Assembly: GCA_021531385.1 (NCBI GenBank)
Contig: JAFBIR010000014.1
Span: 1 to 64,000 of the forward strand
Length of the DNA: 64,000 nucleotides
From: Parabacteroides distasonis
Lineage (GTDB): Bacteria; Bacteroidota; Bacteroidia; Bacteroidales; Tannerellaceae
Reading direction: 5' to 3'
Both the position numbers and the translations under genes were made by a program. Under the pieces are notes generated by a model, which did no database searches, was not told the DNA's origin, and saw nothing but the letters and a program-made list of their open reading frames with translations. Of the stretch, positions 8,956 to 16,719 are shown one piece after another; the stretch's first letter is position 1; every line of letters begins with the position of its first letter.

Positions 8956-8963
8956 TACCTTTG
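8956..8963 (+). promoter_or_regulatory. -7 element of the nucleotidyltransferase promoter
   Basis: TACCTTTG matches the Bacteroidetes -7 box. The best -33 candidates (ATTG at 8937-8940 or 8929-8932) are not ideally spaced. It lies in the 258-bp divergent intergenic region shared with ino1; no comparable box was seen for ino1. Confidence 0.55.
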
Positions 8964-9003
8964 TCCGCATCAATAAATAGGGTAACAATAAATAAAAAAG
9001 CGA

Positions 9004-9909
9004 ATGAAACCAACATTATTTGTTTTGGCGGCTGGCATGGGTAGCCGCTATGGAGGTTTGAAACAGTTAGATGGTCTGGGTCCCAATGGTGAGACCATCA
9101 TGGATTACTCGATTTTCGACGCCATTCGCGGCGGATTCGGTAAGTTGGTCTTTGTGATCCGTAAATCGTTTGAGCAGGATTTCCGTGAGAAGATCCTTTC
9201 TAAATATGAGCATCATATCCCTGTGGAGCTGGTTTTCCAGGATCTGAACGACCTGCCCGAAGGCTTTACCTGTCCGGAGGGACGTCAGAAGCCGTGGGGT
9301 ACGAATCATGCGGTTTTGATGGGCAAGGATGTGATTCGTGAGCCCTTTGCCGTGATCAATGCGGATGATTTCTATGGCAGGGATAGCTTCGCGGTGATTG
9401 GCAAGTGGCTGGCTGAGTTGAAGGAGGGCGCATGCAACCAATACTGCATGGTGGGTTATCGTGTGGGCAACACGCTGAGCGAGAGTGGCTCCGTGGCACG
9501 TGGCGTCTGCGAGACTTCAGCCGAGGGCTACCTGACGGGTGTCGTGGAGCGCACGGCTATTGAGCGCATCGATGGCGATATCCAGTTTATCGACGAGAAT
9601 GGCCAGAAGGTTGTCTTGGAGGAGAACACGCCTGTCTCTATGAACATGTGGGGCTTCACGCCCGATTATTTCGCGCATTCAGAGGAATACTTCAAGGAGT
9701 TCTTGCGGGCGAACGCCGGCAACTTGAAGGCTGAGTATTTCATTCCGTTGATGGTCAATAAGCTGATCACGGAGGGCACGGCTACCGTGAAGGTGCTCGA
9801 TACCACCGCTAAATGGTTTGGAGTGACCTATGCAGCTGATCGTCAAGGGGTAGTGGATAAGATCCAAGCCTTGGTCGATGCGGGTGAGTATCCCAGCAAA
9901 TTATTCTGA
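9004..9909 (+). CDS. Sugar-phosphate/NDP-sugar nucleotidyltransferase family protein
   Basis: 301 aa. The N-terminal LAAGMGSRYGGLKQLDGLGP is the nucleotide-binding loop of the GT-A-like nucleotidyltransferase fold, with PWGTNHAVLM near 98 and VINADDFYG near 117 as the metal/substrate Asp motif. It joins a sugar phosphate or similar phosphate ester to an NTP; the substrate is not readable. It is alone on its strand, with a promoter element before it and a terminator behind it. Divergence from ino1 hints at a link to inositol or cell-surface metabolism, but that is weak evidence. Confidence 0.8.
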   Translation: MKPTLFVLAAGMGSRYGGLKQLDGLGPNGETIMDYSIFDAIRGGFGKLVFVIRKSFEQDFREKILSKYEHHIPVELVFQDLNDLPEGFTCPEGRQKPWGTNHAVLMGKDVIREPFAVINADDFYGRDSFAVIGKWLAELKEGACNQYCMVGYRVGNTLSESGSVARGVCETSAEGYLTGVVERTAIERIDGDIQFIDENGQKVVLEENTPVSMNMWGFTPDYFAHSEEYFKEFLRANAGNLKAEYFIPLMVNKLITEGTATVKVLDTTAKWFGVTYAADRQGVVDKIQALVDAGEYPSKLF

Positions 9910-9942
9910 TTCCCCCCCAACGATTCCAACAATCATCATAGC

Positions 9943-9979
9943 GGATGTTGAGTGGTAAATGCCCTCAACATCCTTTTTT
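9943..9979 (+). terminator. Intrinsic terminator after the nucleotidyltransferase
   Basis: A perfect 10-bp stem, GGATGTTGAG (9943-9952) and CTCAACATCC (9964-9973), followed by six U. Confidence 0.88.
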
Positions 9980-10036
9980 ATGCGAGGTGTTAGAACTTTG
10001 CCTGGTATAATATAAATATAGTATGGCAAAGAATAG

Positions 10037-10243
10037 AATCATAGCAGAGGTCTACCAATTCCCTTGACCACTTATGTGGCTCGTCATACATGGGCGAGTA
10101 TTGCGAAGAGTCGTCATGTGCCCATAGGTGTCATTAGCGAGGCATTGGGGCATGATTCCGAAAGTACCACGAGAATCTATCTCTCTTCCTTGGACGCTTC
10201 TGAAGTGGACCGGGCGAATAGCCTCATTATAGACTCCTTGTAA
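10037..10243 (+). pseudogene. C-terminal remnant of a tyrosine site-specific recombinase
   Basis: An open stretch of 68 codons has no usable start (stop at 10034-10036). From 10064 it reads LTTYVARHTWASIAK, VPIGVISEALGHDSESTT, RIYLSSLD. This is the catalytic end of a Bacteroidales tyrosine recombinase: the second catalytic Arg in ARHTWAS, the GH box in ALGHDSE, and the nucleophilic Tyr in RIYL, then a natural-looking stop at 10241-10243. Everything upstream (about 80% of a normal protein, including the first catalytic Arg) is gone. It lies directly before the inverted-site region, as such enzymes commonly do when they flip an adjacent promoter. Confidence 0.85.
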
Positions 10244-10254
10244 GGATTACGTGT

Positions 10255-10281
10255 AGAGATTCTCTTCTTAAGAGAATCTCT
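10255..10281 (-). repeat. Candidate recombination site, copy 1 (inverted)
   Basis: Perfect 12-bp arms AGAGATTCTCTT and AAGAGAATCTCT around CTT. Seen as a recombinase core it is GAGATTCTC/GAGAATCTC arms around a 7-bp asymmetric spacer; the spacer reads TTAAGAA on the minus strand. It lies 11 nt after the recombinase remnant. Confidence 0.7.
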
Positions 10282-10433
10282 ATTTGAACAAATAGTTGAT
10301 TTTTAAATGGCTAATTTCGATATTGGAGCTATTTTATGCCAAATAAATACGAATGCCATTCGGTGTAGAGGCAGAAAAAACTCTTTTTTAAGACTGATTT
10401 GCACAAAAATTTACTTTCCCTGTTATGTAATCG

Positions 10434-10456
10434 GATTCTCTTAAGAAGAAATTCTC
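10434..10456 (+). repeat. Candidate recombination site, copy 2 (imperfect)
   Basis: GATTCTC, spacer TTAAGAA, then GAAATTCTC. The left arm and spacer equal copy 3; the right arm is degenerate. Same orientation as copy 3 and opposite to copy 1. Confidence 0.6.
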
Positions 10457-10498
10457 AATAGGTTGGGGGTTGTCCACACTTTAAAATGAGCTATAATC

Positions 10499-10531
10499 AT
10501 TGCGCAGATTACGAAATATTTGCTATTTTTG
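10499..10531 (+). promoter_or_regulatory. Candidate phase-variable promoter of the capsule locus
   Basis: ATTG (10499-10502), 21 nt, TATTTTTG (10524-10531), pointing into the capsule genes and lying between site copies 1 and 3. As drawn it is in the ON orientation. The predicted start near 10538 gives a leader of about 155 nt before upxY that contains site copy 3. The -7 box is a full TAnnTTTG match; the -33 box has one mismatch. Confidence 0.6.
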
Positions 10532-10543
10532 CATCCGTGTAAA

Positions 10544-10570
10544 GATTCTCTTAAGAAGAGAGTTTTTTTT
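10544..10570 (+). repeat. Candidate recombination site, copy 3, with terminator-like tail
   Basis: GATTCTCTTAAGAAGAGAG (10544-10562) shares arms and spacer with copies 1 and 2. Its core CTCTT-AAG-AAGAG can fold as a hairpin and is followed at once by eight T (10563-10570), so in the transcript it also looks like a weak intrinsic terminator in the capsule leader. Confidence 0.6.
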
Positions 10571-10693
10571 CGGGCCAAGATGGTACGCAAAAACGATAAC
10601 CTGTGGTGTAAATTTTGTAACTGCTTGAATCTGAAATAGTTGTGGATTGGAGCAGGACTTAGATTATTTGCCATAATTAAAAAAGTGTGTTGT

Positions 10694-11239
10694 ATGACAG
10701 AGCTAAGATGGTTTGTGTTAAGGGATTTAAAACGTCCAAATGCGAAGGTGCGTGCTTATCAGATGCTTAAAAATATACCGGATAAACAGATTGTGGTGTT
10801 TACTCCTTTGGTCGTTCGACCCACCACGCTCAAATCGGGCAAGAGGGTCTTGGAGGAGATCCCCTATATCAGCGACTTGCTCTTTGTGCAAAGCTCTCGG
10901 GTCATACTCGATCCGATCATTAAGGAGATACACACATTACAATATCGTTTCTCAAAGGGGTGTAAACAGAATGAGCCTATGATCGTTCCGGATAGGGATA
11001 TGAATCAATTCATGGCAATTGTCAATGGGCGAGAGCCTTATAAGTTTTATACGCCCGAGGAGGTCACTCCATCTCTGTATGGCCGGCGGATAAAAATAGT
11101 AGGAGGAAATCTGGATGGCTTTGAAGGACGCCTGATGACAACCCGAGGCTCAAGAGTGAAGCGCTTGATTGTGGAGTTGGAAGGTCTTTTGTCAGTTGGG
11201 GTAGAGGTACAGCCGGAGTTTATCCAGTTGGTGAAGTAA
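10694..11239 (+). CDS. upxY: UpxY-type NusG-like transcription antiterminator
   Basis: 181 aa from the ATG at 10694 (an 18-codon upstream extension has no support and includes the leader). A NusG N-terminal domain begins RWFVLRDLKRPNAKV, and a C-terminal KOW-like segment RIKIVGGNLDGFEGRLM lies near 135-150. In Bacteroides, UpxY proteins are the first gene of each capsule operon and stop premature termination in the leader of their own operon. Here too it is first, 155 nt after the candidate invertible promoter. The partner inhibitor gene upxZ, usually next, is absent; the export gene follows after 34 nt. Confidence 0.88.
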   Translation: MTELRWFVLRDLKRPNAKVRAYQMLKNIPDKQIVVFTPLVVRPTTLKSGKRVLEEIPYISDLLFVQSSRVILDPIIKEIHTLQYRFSKGCKQNEPMIVPDRDMNQFMAIVNGREPYKFYTPEEVTPSLYGRRIKIVGGNLDGFEGRLMTTRGSRVKRLIVELEGLLSVGVEVQPEFIQLVK

Positions 11240-11273
11240 TGGAGTAATCATACATTGGAAATACATTTGAACT

Positions 11274-12116
11274 ATGCGATTCCTGCAAAGAAAACGAGCG
11301 GAACTCTATATAATAGGATTGGGTATCATGCTGTTGGAACTGGTCAGTTGTGCTACGCCCACCAATATCGCCTATTTCCAGGATGCGGAAGCTTTGAACG
11401 GCATGTGGCTGCAGGCAGAGCAGCAATTCCGTCTTCGACCGGAAGATAAAATAAATATCGTGGTCAGTAGTTCCAATCCACTCTTGGAACAGCAGTTCAC
11501 CTTGACAACAAGTAGCCGAGTGTCGAATACGTTGGGTGGTTCGGTCACGCCTCAAACTACGGCTGGAAGGTATTCCATTCAAAGTCAGCTTATCGCTTAT
11601 ACCGTGGATGAGCAGGGGACAATCGAGTTCCCTATTTTAGGAAAGATTTCTGTAGCCGGCAAGACACGTAAGGAGGTGGCCTCTTATATCCAAGAGCGTC
11701 TCATATCCCGCAAGTTGGTGAGCGATCCAATCGTCACAGTGGAGTATGTGAATTTGGGTATCAATGTCTTGGGCGAAGTCAATAAAGCAGGTCATATCGA
11801 CATTACAAAAGACCACTTCACCGTTGCGGATGCCATTGCCTATGCGGGAGATTTGACCATCAATGGCAATCGTGAGAACGTGATGGTCAGACGGCAGGTA
11901 GATGGCGAGAATCAGATCTATTACATCGATCTGACCCGTATGCAGAGCATGCTGGAGTCGCCGGCCTATTACCTGCAACAAAACGACCTGATTTATGTCT
12001 CACCCAACGATAAACGGATGCGGGAATCCCAGTCATATGGGAATACCTTTAACAATCCCTCTGTCTGGATTTCGATCGTTTCTCTGTTGACCACCATTGC
12101 CGCACTGATTCTGTGA
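11274..12116 (+). CDS. Polysaccharide export outer-membrane lipoprotein (Wza-like)
   Basis: 280 aa. A signal sequence ends in the lipobox LVSC, so it should be a lipoprotein. The Poly_export domain follows (FRLRPEDKINIVV near 52-64), then SLBB-like segments (VNLGINVLGEVNKAGHI, DAIAYAGDLT), and a C-terminal hydrophobic helix WISIVSLLTTIAALIL. It forms the outer-membrane part of the export channel and works with the Wzc-like protein encoded next, 14 nt downstream. Confidence 0.9.
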   Translation: MRFLQRKRAELYIIGLGIMLLELVSCATPTNIAYFQDAEALNGMWLQAEQQFRLRPEDKINIVVSSSNPLLEQQFTLTTSSRVSNTLGGSVTPQTTAGRYSIQSQLIAYTVDEQGTIEFPILGKISVAGKTRKEVASYIQERLISRKLVSDPIVTVEYVNLGINVLGEVNKAGHIDITKDHFTVADAIAYAGDLTINGNRENVMVRRQVDGENQIYYIDLTRMQSMLESPAYYLQQNDLIYVSPNDKRMRESQSYGNTFNNPSVWISIVSLLTTIAALIL

Positions 12117-12130
12117 GAAAGGAACATACG

Positions 12131-14443
12131 ATGACAGAAATAACACGCCCCATTATTCCAATGCAGGAGGAGGAGACCGTAGATTTTCAGGCGCTTTTTT
12201 ACCAGTGCTTGGACAAATGGCATTGGTTTGTCCTCTCAGTAGTCGTGACCTTGGGTCTCGCTGTATTCTATCTCTTGTCAACGCCACCTGTCTATCAGCG
12301 CAAGGCCTCCATCTTGATCCAGGAGGATTCGAAGGGGCGAGGCTCGGGTATGAATGCGCTCTTGTCGGATTTGGGGGTCAACAATGCCAGCAGCAATGTG
12401 CAGAATGAGCTGGTCTCCCTGAAATCCGTTGCCTTGATGGAGGAGGTGGTGAGACGGTTAGAGTTGAATGTAAACTATACGCGGAAAGGAAAAATACAGA
12501 CCTGGACGCTGTATGGAAAGACATTGCCCCTGAAGGTGGAGTTTGTGGATGTGGCGGAATCGGAGCATGTCGGCTTGACAGTCGCTCCGGCGAAAGAGAA
12601 GGGCTATCGGCTCAGTGACTTTCGGCGACGTGGAGAGGTGGTGAGCGAAGGAACGGTTTTGCATGTGAAGCCGGATGAGTTAGTCACTACACCCATTGGC
12701 TCCTTGCGTCTGCGTGAGACAGGAAATGAACCTTTGACTTCTCCCATGCAGGTAACACATGGAGGTTTGTATGGGACGGCACGCAATTTTTCGGGGCGTC
12801 TGAATGTGGCCTTGGCCAATAAGAATACGACAATCGTCGATATTTCGTTTCAAGACGTGAATATGCAACGGGCGGAAGAGCTGTTGGAGATGGTGATCAC
12901 GGTCTATAATGAATACTGGGTCAAAGACCAAAACCAAATCGCCAATAGCACCTCTCAGTTTATCAACAAGCGTTTGCGGTTGATTGAAAGTGAATTAGGA
13001 GATGTGGATCAAAGCATATCCACCTATAAGAGCGAGCATTTGGTTCCGGATGTGAAAGCGGCATCCAATCTCTATATGAATCAGAATTCTCGCAATAATT
13101 CACAGATCCTCTCCTTGCAGAATAGGCTTTCCATGGCTCGTTATGTCCGCAATTATATGAAGGAGATGGGGGATAACAGCCAACTGTTACCCACCAATTC
13201 AGGAATTAATAATGATGCCATTGAGGATCAGATTAAAGAGTATAACCGGATGTGTTTGCAACGTAGAAGCTTGATGGTGAATAGCAGTGAGCAGAACCCC
13301 TTAGTGAGAGACCTGGATCGCGCTATGGAGGAGTTGCGCAAGGCAATCATTCGCTCCATAGATAACTTAGAGGTCACCTTATCCACCGAGTTGCAATCGT
13401 TGGAACGTGAAGAACTGCAAACCATTTCCCAGATAGCGGCCAACCCCGATCAAGCGAGATACCTGCTTTCGGTAGAGCGTCAGCAAAAGGTCAAGGAGTC
13501 GCTTTATCTCTTTCTGTTGCAGAAACGAGAGGAAATCGAACTTTCTAAAGCATTCACGACCTCTAATAGCCGACTGATTACCCCTCCCTTGGGAAGTAAC
13601 CAGCCTGTCGCGCCTGTCCGTAGGAATATCCTGCTCTTAGCGTTGATGGCAGGAGTAATGCTGCCAGTAGGGGTGCTCTATGGGTTGGAGATGCTAAGCC
13701 CGAAGGTTCGAAGGCGTAAAGACCTTGAGTCGCTTTCCATTCCCTTGTTGGGAGCGATTCCCCTGTCTCATAAGTTGAACCGGCCGTTCCGTAGGAAACG
13801 GGAGCGGTTAGAGGTAGTGGTGCGGGCCAATCTACAAAATGCCATCAACGAAGCCTTCCGTCTGCTTCGTACGCATTTAGACCTACAGGTAGAGCCAAAT
13901 ATCGGTGCCCATGTCTTGATGGTGACGGCTGCGGATAAAGGAAGCGGAAAAACCTTCTTGACGCTGAATTTAGCGATGAGCTTAGCTTTGGTGGGCAAGC
14001 GGGTTTTGATGGTGGATTTAGAGATGCGAAGTGCCGCATTGAGTCGTTTTGCGGGTTTTCGAGGAAAAGGTGTGGCCGATTACCTCAGTGGTCAGGTAGC
14101 GGATTATGAACCGCTGATTATCAGAGGAGCTTCCTCGAAAGAGCCCGACCTTTTGCCGGTAGGTACCATCCCCTCTAACCCGACCGAGTTGCTCTATGCC
14201 GAATCCTTCGAGTCTATGATCGAAGACTTAAGTCAGCATTACGACTATATCCTGTTAGACACCCCCTCAGTAGAAGGAGTAGCCGACACGTTGCTTATCA
14301 ATAAGGTAGTCGATCTCACCCTTTTCGTGCTGCGAGCAGGCCAGTTCCATCGTCGAAGCCTTCCCAAATTGGAGCAAGCTTACAAGGAGCGAAAATACAG
14401 CGACCTGACATTGGTGCTGAATGGCACAAGAAAGGAGTATTGA
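12131..14443 (+). CDS. Wzc-like polysaccharide co-polymerase / autokinase
   Basis: 770 aa from ATG 12131 (a GTG at 12113 is also in frame). A Wzz domain comes first, with a membrane helix WHWFVLSVVVTLGLAVFYLL near 35-55; a long coiled periplasmic part follows; a second helix NILLLALMAGVMLPVG lies near 500. The cytoplasmic BY-kinase domain has Walker A ADKGSGKT near 602, Walker A' VLMVDLEM and Walker B YILLDTPS. It controls chain length and couples to the Wza-like channel. The C-terminus has only one terminal Tyr (RKEY) rather than a clear tyrosine cluster. Confidence 0.9.
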   Translation: MTEITRPIIPMQEEETVDFQALFYQCLDKWHWFVLSVVVTLGLAVFYLLSTPPVYQRKASILIQEDSKGRGSGMNALLSDLGVNNASSNVQNELVSLKSVALMEEVVRRLELNVNYTRKGKIQTWTLYGKTLPLKVEFVDVAESEHVGLTVAPAKEKGYRLSDFRRRGEVVSEGTVLHVKPDELVTTPIGSLRLRETGNEPLTSPMQVTHGGLYGTARNFSGRLNVALANKNTTIVDISFQDVNMQRAEELLEMVITVYNEYWVKDQNQIANSTSQFINKRLRLIESELGDVDQSISTYKSEHLVPDVKAASNLYMNQNSRNNSQILSLQNRLSMARYVRNYMKEMGDNSQLLPTNSGINNDAIEDQIKEYNRMCLQRRSLMVNSSEQNPLVRDLDRAMEELRKAIIRSIDNLEVTLSTELQSLEREELQTISQIAANPDQARYLLSVERQQKVKESLYLFLLQKREEIELSKAFTTSNSRLITPPLGSNQPVAPVRRNILLLALMAGVMLPVGVLYGLEMLSPKVRRRKDLESLSIPLLGAIPLSHKLNRPFRRKRERLEVVVRANLQNAINEAFRLLRTHLDLQVEPNIGAHVLMVTAADKGSGKTFLTLNLAMSLALVGKRVLMVDLEMRSAALSRFAGFRGKGVADYLSGQVADYEPLIIRGASSKEPDLLPVGTIPSNPTELLYAESFESMIEDLSQHYDYILLDTPSVEGVADTLLINKVVDLTLFVLRAGQFHRRSLPKLEQAYKERKYSDLTLVLNGTRKEY

Positions 14444-14528
14444 GGTGTAATATCCATTTCCCGTAAACTTAAACTCCTTTCACCATAATCTTTTTAGGCT
14501 TGTGAAATCACATAAATTAATATATCAA

Positions 14529-15554
14529 ATGACTAATCAACCTGCTATTTCTGTAATTGTCCCTGTTTATAAAGTGGAGCCATATCTGCATTGTTGTTTA
14601 GATAGCATACTTGCTCAAACTTTCACTGACTTTGAGCTTCTGCTTATTGACGATGGCAGCCCTGATCAATCTGGTGCGATTTGTGATGAGTATGCTATCA
14701 AGGACTCACGAATCCGTGTGTTTCATAAAGAGAACGGTGGGGTTAGTTCAGCACGTAATCTTGGGTTAGATAATGCGAGAGGTGAATGGGTGACTTTTGT
14801 GGATGCAGATGATATAATAGATTCTCATTTTTTGGAAGGACTTATTGAAATAACCAATGAAAATGTTGATCTTGATTTTATTCAGGCAGGCTGTTGCAAT
14901 TACATAGGTGGGGAGATTATTGGTGTGGAGCAACAATATGAGCTGTATGTCGGAAACGATCCTGCATATTTGTTTAACAACTTTAGAGGCCTCACGGTCT
15001 CTAAACTTTTTCGTTTAGAGAACATCAACAAATGGTCTCACGGTCTTCCGCTTCGCTTCGATGAAGAAATGAGAATTGCGGAGGATATGGCATTTACGTT
15101 AGATTATATACTCAATGTTAAACATTATGCATTTATTCCAGAAATTGGATATTGCTATCGCAGAGACAATATGGGAAGTCTGACAAAGAAAAGAAGAGCG
15201 CCTAATTTTGAAATGGAATACCACTCCTTTGAGCATTCATATTACTCCACGATTCAATATATGGATAAATATAATCTTCCAAAAGAAGTTTGCTCAATTC
15301 GATTAATGCAGAGGGGGAACCAGCTTCGCGGTGTGATAGAATCATTATCGTATAGTGAATTAAGATATCGTGAACGCATTTCTTGGTTGCATTCTATTTC
15401 AGAATTAGGAATACCATGGGTTTTGGCTTATGGAACTGGCTCGAGAATGAAGAGAATCGTAGATGTTTTATTGATCGGTCATCACTATAGGTTAGCCTAT
15501 TGGACAATAGAGCTAATAGCTATGCTTAAATTGATTAAATCTAGAGTCGTATGA
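14529..15554 (+). CDS. Glycosyltransferase family 2
   Basis: 341 aa from ATG 14529. GT-A fold: ISVIVPVYKVEPYL at the N-terminus, LLIDDGSPDQSG near 40, VSSARNLGLDNARGEW near 75-90 and the metal-binding DXD-type VDADD near 95. It adds one sugar to the lipid-linked repeat unit on the cytoplasmic face; donor and linkage are unknown. Base composition falls from this gene on (more A+T than wza/wzc), as is common for the variable part of capsule loci. Its end overlaps the next gene by 4 nt (ATGA). Confidence 0.87.
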   Translation: MTNQPAISVIVPVYKVEPYLHCCLDSILAQTFTDFELLLIDDGSPDQSGAICDEYAIKDSRIRVFHKENGGVSSARNLGLDNARGEWVTFVDADDIIDSHFLEGLIEITNENVDLDFIQAGCCNYIGGEIIGVEQQYELYVGNDPAYLFNNFRGLTVSKLFRLENINKWSHGLPLRFDEEMRIAEDMAFTLDYILNVKHYAFIPEIGYCYRRDNMGSLTKKRRAPNFEMEYHSFEHSYYSTIQYMDKYNLPKEVCSIRLMQRGNQLRGVIESLSYSELRYRERISWLHSISELGIPWVLAYGTGSRMKRIVDVLLIGHHYRLAYWTIELIAMLKLIKSRVV

Positions 15555-16705
15555 GTATAAAGGATCTAATAGTTTTACGAATCAAGGAAATAATCCTATT
15601 GATAGAATTATATTTGGCAAAATTAATGTCTTTCTTATATCGAGAGAAAGATATTTGGCTTCTCTCAGAGAGAGGAAAGGAGGCCCGAGACAATGCCTAT
15701 TTCTTCTTTGTGTGGCTGAAGGAGCACCATCCGGAAATTAAGGCTAAATATATTGTCAGCAAGGAGTCTAAAGATTACCATAGATTTGACCAATGGCCCC
15801 AAGATCGAGTGGAGTACGATTCCATGAAACATTTGATTTCTCTTTGGCAGGCGAAGTATTTAATCAGTACCCATATCTGTGGATATACGCCTCATGCTGC
15901 TTTTTTTACAAAGTTAGATCGTTCTTGCAATATTTTTAGGAAAAAGAAAAAGATATTCTTACAACATGGAGTAACAAAAGACTATATCAGAGCACTGATG
16001 TTTGACCGAACGCATTTGGATCTTTTTATCACCGGTTCCCGAATAGAGTATGAATACATCAGGACTCATTTTGGTTATCCGGAGGGCATTGTGCAATATA
16101 CCGGATTTTGTCGCTATGATAACTTAAATGAATTTCAGACGAAAAAGCAGCTGCTTATCATGCCTACTTATCGAAGTTATATTAATCGGGATCATTTTGA
16201 AGAATCGACCTATTATCATGCTTATAAAGACTTACTTTGTAGCAAAGAGTTTCATGCTGTGTTAGCTAAATATGGCTACAAGGCTGTTTTTTATCCGCAC
16301 TATGAATTTCAATCCAAAATACAGCTGTTTGAGGATTTGAATTTACCAGAATGTGTGGTTATTGCGGATATGACTTATGATGTACAAACGCTTCTGAAAG
16401 AGTCAGAGGTCTTGCTGACAGACTTTTCAAGTGTCTTCTTCGACATGATGTATATGCATAAGCCTATCCTGTTCTATCAGTTTGATGAGGAGGAATATAG
16501 GGCTCGTCACTATCAAGAAGGTTACCTTCGTTATCGGGATGTGGGTCCTGTTGTTCGGACTTTACCGGAAGTTGTTGAGCAGATAGAAGCCATTCTGACC
16601 CATCCGAATTGTTTGGAGCAATACATGCCCTATTATGACCAGACCTTTGCGTTGAGGGATAATAGAAACTGTCAAAGGGTGTATGAGGCGATTGTCCATT
16701 GCTAA
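15551..16705 (+). CDS. CDP-glycerol glycerophosphotransferase family protein (TagB/TagF-like)
   Basis: 384 aa. A hydrophobic N-terminal segment is followed by the Glyphos_transf core: LISTHICGYTPHAAFF near 115, FLQHGVTKDYIRA near 137-149, and LLTDFSSVFFDMMYMHKPIL near 290-309, the TDxSSxxFD motif that contacts CDP. Members transfer glycerol-phosphate or ribitol-phosphate in teichoic acids and decorate some Gram-negative capsules. No CDP-glycerol synthase (TagD) is seen in the window, so the donor must be made elsewhere or be a different CDP-polyol. Confidence 0.85.
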   Translation: MSIKDLIVLRIKEIILLIELYLAKLMSFLYREKDIWLLSERGKEARDNAYFFFVWLKEHHPEIKAKYIVSKESKDYHRFDQWPQDRVEYDSMKHLISLWQAKYLISTHICGYTPHAAFFTKLDRSCNIFRKKKKIFLQHGVTKDYIRALMFDRTHLDLFITGSRIEYEYIRTHFGYPEGIVQYTGFCRYDNLNEFQTKKQLLIMPTYRSYINRDHFEESTYYHAYKDLLCSKEFHAVLAKYGYKAVFYPHYEFQSKIQLFEDLNLPECVVIADMTYDVQTLLKESEVLLTDFSSVFFDMMYMHKPILFYQFDEEEYRARHYQEGYLRYRDVGPVVRTLPEVVEQIEAILTHPNCLEQYMPYYDQTFALRDNRNCQRVYEAIVHC

Positions 16706-16719
16706 TACATTAAATCTTA

